The notes under the pieces: generated by a model
The model's input: only the letters and a program-made list of their open reading frames with translations
What the model was told of the DNA's origin: nothing
Database searches by the model: none
Shown: positions 1 to 5,533 of the stretch, in pieces
Position numbering within the stretch: position 1 is the stretch's first letter
Layout: the number at the start of each line of letters is the position of its first letter
Assembly (NCBI GenBank): GCA_021738105.1
Contig: JAIPCS010000189.1
Location: 1-6,313 of the forward strand
Length of the DNA: 6,313 nucleotides
Direction of reading: 5' to 3'
Source: Sulfuritalea sp.
GTDB lineage: Bacteria; Pseudomonadota; Gammaproteobacteria; Burkholderiales; Rhodocyclaceae
Position numbers and translations under genes: made by a program

Positions 1-553
1 CCAGGTGCGCTGACAGTCGCAGGGTCGCCAGGGCACTGCGGATGCGTTCCGGCTGCTCATGCAAAGCCTCCAGCTTCACCAACCCACCCTCCGCGTCGGG
101 CAAGCGCTGCGTGGGATGAAAGGAGACGTCCCATTGGATCAGCGTCGGCACCAGACCATCTGCCGGCAAATGGCCGTCTGTCGGCACGGTGATTCGCCAG
201 CGAAAATCGCCACGCTCCATCGGCAGTATTTCACCCAGTGCCTCGCCGCCAAGTTCAACTTCGGCTTGAATATTCTCACTGCGAGCCACCCAGTGAATCA
301 GGCGCGGCCACTCCAGTTCCGGTGTCAGCCGGTCCAGTGCAAACCAGCGCGGGCGAGAGGGCGACGGTGCCTGCGGGTCGATGGCGATCAGTTCCAGATA
401 GAGATCGTCACCCAGACTCAGCAAACGATTGTGCGTTCCCATACGCTCGTGCCGGCCTCCAGGAGCGAGACTCACACCCAACAAATTTTCGAGCCACCCC
501 GCCCCCCGATCGAGGTCACGAGTCGCAAGAACAAGGTGATCCGGTGTCGCCAT
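1..553 (-). CDS. VOC/glyoxalase-like domain protein (3' end outside window)
   Basis: The minus strand reads 184 codons from an ATG at 553 to the window edge with no stop, so the C-terminus is missing. It begins MATPDHLVLATRDL, the usual first strand of a vicinal-oxygen-chelate fold with a metal-ligand-type His6. DLYLELIAID follows, with Glu54 at the position of a second ligand. A late block, DGLVPTLIQWD (132-142) then HP (146-147), is typical of the Glyoxalase_3-like family, whose members are mostly uncharacterised. No signal peptide is seen, so it is probably cytoplasmic. The start lies 10 bases after the nikR stop, suggesting co-transcription; the upstream GGGA is a weak ribosome site. Family placement is from motifs; substrate and any role in nickel or hydrogen metabolism are unknown. 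Confidence 0.8.
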   Translation of the reverse strand, partial: MATPDHLVLATRDLDRGAGWLENLLGVSLAPGGRHERMGTHNRLLSLGDDLYLELIAIDPQAPSPSRPRWFALDRLTPELEWPRLIHWVARSENIQAEVELGGEALGEILPMERGDFRWRITVPTDGHLPADGLVPTLIQWDVSFHPTQRLPDAEGGLVKLEALHEQPERIRSALATLRLSAHL

Positions 554-563
554 GCGTCCCGCA

Positions 564-1046
564 CTAGGTCTTGGGCTTCAGATGTACATGCCCATGCGAA
601 CTTCCGGCCGGGCGGTAGGAATGCTGATGCTCACGTCCGTCATCAAGCTCGACATCGATCAGATTGAGCTGACCGTGACGCACGCCGCGTTCTGCCACCA
701 GTGCGTCAGAAAAACTGCGCACCGCGGCAGTAGGTCCGCGCAGGATGACGCATTCGAGACAGTTTTCGTGATCGAGATGGGCGTGCATGCTCGCCACCGT
801 CAGGTCATGCTGGCCATGCTGCAAGGCGGTGAGTCGCTCGGCCAGATCTCGTTCATGATGGTTATACACATACGACAGGCTGGCGACGCAATGACTCGCG
901 GCGCCGCGGTGTTGCCGCGCCTGCTCAAGATGCGCACGCAGGACATCGCGCACCGCTTCTGAACGGTTCTGGTAGCCGCGCTCGGCAATCAGCTTGTCGA
1001 ATTCCGCCGCCAGCTCGGCATCCAGTGAGATCGTGATGCGTTCCAT
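564..1046 (-). CDS. nikR: Nickel-responsive transcriptional regulator NikR
   Basis: The product is 160 residues. Residues 1-40 form a ribbon-helix-helix DNA-binding domain (MERITISLDAEL, then GYQNRSEAVRDVLR). The C-terminal ACT-like domain carries the nickel site. By alignment with remembered E. coli NikR (His76, His87, His89, Cys95), the ligands are His77, His88, His90 and Cys96, all present in QHGQHDL and SMHAHLDHENCLE; GVRHG (121-125) is also conserved. NikR tetramers normally repress nickel uptake genes when nickel is abundant. I chose the ATG at 1046 rather than an in-frame ATG at 1091, because the shorter start matches the family N-terminus and sits one base after the stop of the upstream HD gene (TGACATG). 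The tail is about 26 residues longer than in E. coli and contains five histidines. The adjacent nickel hydrogenase operon fits the role; its targets here are inferred. Confidence 0.94.
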   Translation of the reverse strand: MERITISLDAELAAEFDKLIAERGYQNRSEAVRDVLRAHLEQARQHRGAASHCVASLSYVYNHHERDLAERLTALQHGQHDLTVASMHAHLDHENCLECVILRGPTAAVRSFSDALVAERGVRHGQLNLIDVELDDGREHQHSYRPAGSSHGHVHLKPKT

Positions 1047-1047
1047 G

Positions 1048-1959
1048 TCACTTCTTCTTCGCCATTTGACGTATTTGTTCGACGACCCCACCGCGCTTCA
1101 AAGAGTCCAGCCGGTGCGTCCGATCAACACTGACCACCCGATCCAGGTAGCTCATGTTGCGATCAATCGATTCCGCATAGTAATTCCGATCCGCGCCCTG
1201 TGCCTGGCTGAAATGCCGGCCCAGAAGGGCCGAAAGCCCGTTCAGGTCCTGATCCAGGCGACCCTTGGTCATGCGATAGAAGGCACCGGTCTTTTCCAGC
1301 AGGTCGTGGATATCGGCAAACCCGCCCATCTGCGCTTCTTCGAACTCCAAATACAGCAGCAGCACGCGCTCAAGATACTCGCGATTGGCCATCTGCCCGA
1401 TGAGATCGGAGGTCGCGGTAGCGTAGGCGGCACGCTGCTGCTGCGGGCTGTCGAACTCGATCCAGTCCGGATGTTTGCGATGATCCGTCAGCAAGATGAC
1501 CTTTGTGGTGCTCTCCAGTACATCCGGCGGCAGTTCGGGCAGATGCCGGCGAGTAAATTCAACACCGCGCAGGACATGACTGTCGGTGAATTGGGCGCCG
1601 GTGCCGCTGGCCTCGTCGTCGCTCATCAGATAGCCGACATCGTGCATCAGGGCGCCGATCAGTGCGGCATCGATGTAATCGGCGTCCAATCCCTTGCCGG
1701 CCAGATACATTCCATGCAGCATGCGGGCGCTGCACAGCACCACTTCGTTGGTATGGCTTCGATTGTGGTACGGGGTCTTGAGCTTCTGATAGCCCGGAAG
1801 CTTGCCGTCAAACGCACGATCGAGGAGATCGAACGCACCGCTAATCCGCGACAGGTCGTGCGCCGGAGCAAACGCCCGTACGATATCGCGCACCTGTGCT
1901 TCCACCTCACCGGTGTCGCGGATGTTTCCCAGCGCGGAAAACGGACTGTTGCTGTTCAT
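1048..1959 (-). CDS. HD-domain metal-dependent phosphohydrolase, phosphodiesterase-like
   Basis: This is a 303-residue protein, probably soluble: no signal peptide or membrane segment is seen. YHNRSHTNEV (64-73) resembles the HNxxH signature of class I cyclic-nucleotide phosphodiesterases. HDVGY (106-110) supplies the HD pair. His128, His160 and Asp185 (in ATSDLIGQM) are plausible further metal ligands, so the catalytic set looks intact. The family hydrolyses phosphoester or phosphoanhydride bonds of nucleotides; the actual substrate cannot be read from sequence. A remote regulatory or nucleotide-clearing role is possible. The start at 1959 follows an AGGAAG/GTGGG purine-rich stretch. The gene is first in the minus-strand unit, its stop is one base before nikR, and it is divergent from hoxF. 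A long open frame on the opposite strand is only its shadow. Confidence 0.85.
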   Translation of the reverse strand: MNSNSPFSALGNIRDTGEVEAQVRDIVRAFAPAHDLSRISGAFDLLDRAFDGKLPGYQKLKTPYHNRSHTNEVVLCSARMLHGMYLAGKGLDADYIDAALIGALMHDVGYLMSDDEASGTGAQFTDSHVLRGVEFTRRHLPELPPDVLESTTKVILLTDHRKHPDWIEFDSPQQQRAAYATATSDLIGQMANREYLERVLLLYLEFEEAQMGGFADIHDLLEKTGAFYRMTKGRLDQDLNGLSALLGRHFSQAQGADRNYYAESIDRNMSYLDRVVSVDRTHRLDSLKRGGVVEQIRQMAKKK

Positions 1960-2025
1960 GACATGCCCACTTTCTTCCTAAAAAAGTCGAAAGAATCAGC
2001 CATTCCTTACTTCAAAAACACGATC

Positions 2026-2041
2026 TGTGACATATTTCACG
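2026..2041. promoter_or_regulatory. CRP/FNR-family-like binding dyad
   Basis: TGTGA (2026-2030), six bases, then TCACG (2037-2041) matches the CRP consensus TGTGA-N6-TCACA at nine of ten positions. The core GTGA-N6-TCAC is a perfect inverted repeat, and the central ATAT is also self-complementary. It lies 165 bp upstream of the hoxF start and 67 bp upstream of the HD gene start, so it could act on either. Which family member would bind (CRP, Vfr, or an FNR relative with altered specificity) cannot be told. Confidence 0.4.
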
Positions 2042-2049
2042 TTCATATT

Positions 2050-2077
2050 TCGACAAACTGGTGACAACACATCGACA
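2050..2077 (+). promoter_or_regulatory. Three GACA-core repeats phased at 11 bp
   Basis: TCGACA (2050), GTGACA (2061) and TCGACA (2072) start exactly 11 bp apart, so the GACA cores fall on one face of the helix. This spacing resembles tandem half-sites for an activator such as a response regulator. It sits upstream of the better hoxF promoter candidate. The motif is short and could be chance. Confidence 0.2.
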
Positions 2078-2194
2078 GTTCAGCGATTTCTCATTTATTT
2101 ATATGGCAGAAACAGACAGTTGATCTATGTTAAGCGACAAAAATCGAACCGGATTAAGCTTGAATCGTCATCAAGGTAAGAAATGCGTAATCGC

Positions 2195-2198
2195 GAGG
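2195..2198 (+). promoter_or_regulatory. hoxF ribosome binding site
   Basis: GAGG lies seven bases before the ATG at 2206 and supports that start. An ATG at 2183 is out of frame with hoxF and opens only a 13-codon frame. Confidence 0.75.
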
Positions 2199-2205
2199 TA
2201 GTTCA

Positions 2206-4005
2206 ATGCCCGAAACTGATGTAATCGACAGCGTTCTGGCCGGCAACAATGGCGACGGTACCCGTTTAATGCAAATACTGCGCCAGGTTCAGGAGCAACT
2301 TGGCTGGCTTTCTCCCGCCACACTGACCCATATCGCTGCTGCAATCGGTTGGCCGCGTGCCATGGTGAGCGGCACCGCGTCTTTTTACAGCTTCTTCCAT
2401 ACCCGGCCACGGGGAAAATACTGCGTGCTGTGGTCGGACAACATCACCGATCGAATGCTGGGCAGCACCGACCTGATGGACGCAATGTGTAAAAAGCTCT
2501 GGCTGGAGCCGGGCCGCGTTTCGGAAGACGACCTGGTCAGCGTGAATACCACATCCTGCACCGGCATGTGCGACCAGGGGCCGGCACTGCTGGTGAACTA
2601 TCGCGCGATCACGCGCATGACGCAAGCCCGTTTGGGCGAAATGGTCGGCCTGATCCGCAATCGGACGCCGCTGACGGAATGGCCGGCCGAATGGTTTGCC
2701 ATCGACGACAACATCCGTCGCCGCGACATTCTGCTCGGACATGACTTGAAGCCCGGCGAGGCCTTGCAAGCAGCGCTGGAACGTGGCCCGGAACAGACGC
2801 TGGCCGAGATCAAACTGTCAAAACTGCGCGGGCGCGGTGGTGCGGGATTCGGCACCGGCCAGAAATGGGAAGCCTGCCGCAACGCTGAAGGCAATGGCGC
2901 CAAGCCGGCACATTACGTGGTCTGCAACGCCGACGAAGGCGAGCCCGGCACCTTCAAGGACCGGGTGCTGCTGAACAGTTACGCCGATCTGGTGTTTGAA
3001 GGCATGAGCATCGCCGGTCTGGTGGTCGGCGCAAAAAAAGGCCTGCTCTACCTGCGCGGCGAGTATCGCTACCTGCTCGAGCCTCTAAACTCGGCGCTGG
3101 CAACACGGCGATCGGCCGGACTGCTGGGCACGAACATCCTCGGTAGCACCTTCGAGTTCGACATCGAGATCCATCTGGGTGCCGGGGCGTATGTCTGCGG
3201 CGAAGAATCTGCGCTGATCGAGTCGCTGGAGGGCAAACCCGGACGCCCGCGTATCCGCCCTCCCTTCCCGGTAACACACGGATATCTCGACCAGCCGACC
3301 ACGGTAAATAATGTCGAGACGCTGGCCGCTTCGTGCCTTATCGCCGCCTATGGCGGTGCCTGGTATGCCGAACATGGCACTGAAAAATCCAGCGGCAGCA
3401 AGATTCTTTCGGTCAGCGGCGATTGCGAGCGGCCCGGCATCTACGAATACCCCTGGGGCGTCAGTGTGCGTCAGGTACTGGCGGACTGTGGTGCCACCGA
3501 CTCACAGGCGGTACAGATCTCCGGCCCGTCGGGGGTCTGCCTGGCCGAAGAAGAATTCGATCGAAAGATCGCCTTCGAGGATCTGTCGACGGCCGGTGCC
3601 TTCATGATTTTTGACGAAACCCGCGACATGTTCGAGGTGGCGCGCAATTTTGCCCATTTCTTTGCTCATGAGTCCTGCGGCTTTTGCACGCCATGCCGGG
3701 TGGGTACCACGCTCGTCAAGAACATGATGGACAAGATATCGCGCGGCCAGGGCTCACCCTATGACATCAACGAACTGTTCAAACTGCATCGGCTGATGCA
3801 GGGTGCCAGTCACTGCGGTTTGGGCAATACCGCCTCCAATCCGGTGTTCGACACGCTCAACAAGTTCCGCCCGGCCTATGAGCGCAGACTGCAGTCGCTT
3901 GACTACGAACCAGCGTTCGATCTCGACGCGGCGCTGTCGCAGGCCAGGCAGATGACCGGCCGGGACGATGCTGCGGCGCATTTTCCCGATGAGGCAGACG
4001 CATGA
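2206..4005 (+). CDS. hoxF: NAD-reducing hydrogenase diaphorase subunit HoxF (NuoE-NuoF fusion)
   Basis: HoxF is 599 residues, close to the about 600 of the Cupriavidus enzyme. It is the NAD(H)-reactive subunit of the cytoplasmic bidirectional hydrogenase. Residues 1-160 are a NuoE-like thioredoxin-fold domain and about 170-599 are NuoF-like. FMN/NAD-site motifs are GRGGAGFGTGQKW (209-221), CNADEGEPGTFKDR (240-253) and GAGAYVCGEESALIESLEGKPG (325-346 region). A [4Fe-4S] cluster is expected on Cys491, Cys494, Cys497 (SCGFCTPCR) and Cys537. In the NuoE part only the second cysteine pair is clear (Cys118, Cys122); the first pair seems replaced by Ser77 and Asp82, with Cys73 nearby. There is no separate hoxE before it; the NuoE function is within this fusion. 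Its stop overlaps the hoxU start (ATGA). It is first of the hox operon. Confidence 0.96.
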   Translation: MPETDVIDSVLAGNNGDGTRLMQILRQVQEQLGWLSPATLTHIAAAIGWPRAMVSGTASFYSFFHTRPRGKYCVLWSDNITDRMLGSTDLMDAMCKKLWLEPGRVSEDDLVSVNTTSCTGMCDQGPALLVNYRAITRMTQARLGEMVGLIRNRTPLTEWPAEWFAIDDNIRRRDILLGHDLKPGEALQAALERGPEQTLAEIKLSKLRGRGGAGFGTGQKWEACRNAEGNGAKPAHYVVCNADEGEPGTFKDRVLLNSYADLVFEGMSIAGLVVGAKKGLLYLRGEYRYLLEPLNSALATRRSAGLLGTNILGSTFEFDIEIHLGAGAYVCGEESALIESLEGKPGRPRIRPPFPVTHGYLDQPTTVNNVETLAASCLIAAYGGAWYAEHGTEKSSGSKILSVSGDCERPGIYEYPWGVSVRQVLADCGATDSQAVQISGPSGVCLAEEEFDRKIAFEDLSTAGAFMIFDETRDMFEVARNFAHFFAHESCGFCTPCRVGTTLVKNMMDKISRGQGSPYDINELFKLHRLMQGASHCGLGNTASNPVFDTLNKFRPAYERRLQSLDYEPAFDLDAALSQARQMTGRDDAAAHFPDEADA

Positions 4006-4859
4006 AAAAGGGCAACAGTGAAGTTTCGGTGCAGGCTAACGCACGCGAAGCGCGGGTTAAGGCCGACCTGCCGGCCGAAACCAACGCCTCCTTCCGCTTT
4101 CAACTCGATGGGGAAGACATTCCCTTCACTCCGGGCCAGACCATCATGGAGGCTGCCGCGGCGAACGGCGTCTACATCCCGCACCTGTGCTGGCACCCCG
4201 ACTTCAGTCCGCACGGCTCCTGCAAACTATGCACTGTCAAGGTCAATGGCCGTTTCGGCTCCGGTTGCACCATGGAGGCGCAGACCGGCATGATGGTTGA
4301 AAACCGCACCACGGAACTTGACGACAAACGCCGCACATTGCTGCAAATGCTCTTCGTCGAGGGTAATCATTTCTGTCCCTCCTGCGAGAAGAGCGGTAAC
4401 TGCACACTGCAGGCGACCGCCTACGAACTGAAAATGATGTCGCCACATTTCGACATGTTCTATCCCGACCGTCCGGTCGACGCCTCGCATCCCGACATCC
4501 TGCTCGATTTCAACCGCTGCATCATGTGTTCCTTGTGCGTTGTCGCTTCACGCGAAGTGGATGGCAAGAACGTGTTCTACATGGGAGGACGCGGCATTCT
4601 CGGCCGCAAGGTGCATATCAACAGCGAATCGGGCCATCTCGGCGACACCGACATCACGCTGAGCGACCGCGCTGCCAACATCTGCCCCGTCGGAGTGATT
4701 CTGCCCAAACGCAAGGGGTTCGCCGTTCCCATCGGCCAGCGCAAATACGACACGGCACCGATCAGCGAACAACCGACCGAGAAAACACCGCCTCCAGAAG
4801 TCTCGACGCAGGCTCGTGCCCGCGATGAGGCCCTCCCTGCCGGAGCCAAATCGCCATGA
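4002..4859 (+). CDS. hoxU: NAD-reducing hydrogenase diaphorase subunit HoxU (NuoG-like)
   Basis: HoxU is an electron-relay subunit linking the HoxF flavin to HoxY, homologous to the N-terminal part of NuoG. A plant-ferredoxin-type [2Fe-2S] site is seen as Cys63-x10-Cys74-x2-Cys77-x11-Cys89. A [4Fe-4S] site is expected at GNHFCPSCEKSGNC (Cys125, Cys128, Cys134, with His123 as possible fourth ligand). A further [4Fe-4S] site is formed by Cys173, Cys176, Cys179 (RCIMCSLC) and Cys228 (ICPVG). At 285 residues it is longer than the about 235 I recall for Cupriavidus: roughly 28 extra at the N-terminus and a Pro/Ala-rich tail after about residue 253. The start at 4002 overlaps the hoxF stop, with GAGG seven bases upstream. 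The 3' end overlaps hoxY by ATGA. Confidence 0.95.
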   Translation: MKKGNSEVSVQANAREARVKADLPAETNASFRFQLDGEDIPFTPGQTIMEAAAANGVYIPHLCWHPDFSPHGSCKLCTVKVNGRFGSGCTMEAQTGMMVENRTTELDDKRRTLLQMLFVEGNHFCPSCEKSGNCTLQATAYELKMMSPHFDMFYPDRPVDASHPDILLDFNRCIMCSLCVVASREVDGKNVFYMGGRGILGRKVHINSESGHLGDTDITLSDRAANICPVGVILPKRKGFAVPIGQRKYDTAPISEQPTEKTPPPEVSTQARARDEALPAGAKSP

Positions 4860-5437
4860 GCGCCCCGCTGAACGCCGCAACAGACACGCCGCCGCCCTCG
4901 TCCAAAAAGCTGCGCGTGGCCACCACCAGCCTGGCCGGCTGCTTCGGCTGCCACATGTCCTTGCTCGATATCGACGAACGGATTCTCAAGCTGCTGGAGC
5001 TGATTGAATTCGACCGTTCGCCGCTGACCGACATCAAGCACTGCGGCCCCTGCGACATCGGTCTGATCGAAGGCGGGCTGTGCAATGCGGAGAACGTACA
5101 CGTGCTGCGCGAGTTCCGCAAAAACTGCAAAATCCTGGTGGCCGTCGGTGCCTGCGCGATTAACGGCGGTCTGCCTGCACAGCGCAATCATCTCGATTTG
5201 CGCGACATTCTCGAAGAGGTGTACCAGACCGAATATTTATTGGGCAGCGGCGGCGTTCCCAACGACCCGGAATTGCCTTTGCCGCTGAACAAGGTGCACC
5301 CGATCCATGAGGTTGTGAAAGTCGACTACTTCCTTCCCGGCTGCCCGCCACCGGCCGATGCATTCTGGAAGCTGCTCACCGACCTGCTCGCCGGCCGCAC
5401 GCCCACTCTTGGACACGGACTGCTGCACTATGACTGA
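4856..5437 (+). CDS. hoxY: NAD-reducing [NiFe]-hydrogenase small subunit HoxY
   Basis: HoxY is 193 residues and carries the proximal Fe-S cluster that takes electrons from the Ni-Fe site in HoxH and hands them to HoxU. Likely [4Fe-4S] ligands are Cys29 and Cys32 (AGCFGCHMS), Cys100 (VGACAING) and Cys163 (LPGCPPPAD). EFDRSPLTDIK and IEGGLCNAENVHVLREFR are strongly family-like. No twin-arginine signal is present, consistent with a soluble cytoplasmic enzyme, unlike membrane-bound uptake hydrogenases. A short Pro/Ala-rich leader (about residues 1-17) precedes the conserved fold. The start overlaps the hoxU stop (ATGA), with GGAG ten bases upstream. Unlike the other junctions, 96 bases separate it from hoxH. 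Confidence 0.96.
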   Translation: MSAPLNAATDTPPPSSKKLRVATTSLAGCFGCHMSLLDIDERILKLLELIEFDRSPLTDIKHCGPCDIGLIEGGLCNAENVHVLREFRKNCKILVAVGACAINGGLPAQRNHLDLRDILEEVYQTEYLLGSGGVPNDPELPLPLNKVHPIHEVVKVDYFLPGCPPPADAFWKLLTDLLAGRTPTLGHGLLHYD

Positions 5438-5451
5438 AATTAAAACCATGA

Positions 5452-5531
5452 GCCACAGAGGACACAGAGATCACAGAGAAAGCCAAAGAGCCTGGTTTTT
5501 CTCTGTGTCCTCTGTGGCTAAGAGGTTTACC
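5452..5531. repeat. Palindromic CACAGAG-type interspersed repeat, candidate insertion with 6-bp duplication
   Basis: Perfect 20-base inverted arms lie at 5451-5470 and 5500-5519, around a 29-base centre. The left arm region is built of three 9-base units sharing the CACAGAG core (5453-5461, 5462-5470, 5471-5479); the right arm has two complementary units. Transcribed, it would fold into a long hairpin, with an inner stem of 5479-5484 against 5494-5499 allowing one G-U pair. CCATGA occurs on both sides (5446-5451 and 5532-5537), consistent with a target duplication. CACAGAG palindromes of this look are scattered in many bacterial genomes, from memory. No T-run follows the arm, so it is not a standard terminator. 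It encodes no transposase. Confidence 0.8.
5521..5525 (+). promoter_or_regulatory. hoxH ribosome binding site at the repeat edge
   Basis: AGAGG lies eight bases before the hoxH ATG at 5534, immediately after the right arm of the palindrome. It appears to be part of the inserted repeat, so hoxH may depend on the element for initiation. A hairpin ending two bases upstream would leave the site unpaired. Confidence 0.6.
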
Positions 5532-5533
5532 CC

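Larger units (their letters stand above)
1960..2205. promoter_or_regulatory. Divergent regulatory spacer between the HD-nikR unit and the hox operon
   Basis: This 246-bp gap is clearly richer in A and T than the genes on either side and must hold promoters for both divergent units. I see no convincing small gene. The best sigma70-like match toward hoxF is ATGGCA (2103-2108), a 17-bp spacer and TATGTT (2126-2131), each matching four of six consensus bases, which would place transcription start near 2138. An alternative is TCGACA (2072-2077) with TATTTA (2096-2101). Neither is strong, which would fit an activator-dependent promoter. No good NikR operator (GTATGA-N16-TCATAC type) was found. Confidence 0.5.

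Noticed and set aside
59..667. 202-codon + strand open frame over the VOC gene
   Set aside because: The minus strand gives a coherent VOC-like protein; the + frame is rich in Arg/Gln/His with no domain and overlaps the nikR end.
994..2064. 356-codon open frame on the + strand opposite the HD gene and nikR start
   Set aside because: It has no recognisable motif, while the minus strand encodes clear HD and NikR signatures; it is an antisense shadow of GC-rich coding DNA.
2120..2133. FNR-like TTGAT-N4-GTTAA site
   Set aside because: The right half matches only three of five consensus bases and overlaps the best -10 candidate; not separable from chance.
1960..2205. Sigma54 promoter as used for some hox operons
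   Set aside because: No + strand GG-N10-GC pair occurs in the spacer. The single minus-strand pair (1965-1978) has poor flanking matches and sits in the HD gene ribosome-site region.
1960..2205. NikR operator
   Set aside because: No GTATGA-N16-TCATAC-like dyad was found on reading the spacer; control by NikR here would rest on context only.
5451..5519. CRISPR array
   Set aside because: The 9-base units are contiguous, have no unique spacers, and form an inverted rather than spaced direct repeat.
5451..5525. Rho-independent terminator between hoxY and hoxH
   Set aside because: The stem is long but not followed by a T-run on either strand, and hoxH continues the operon.
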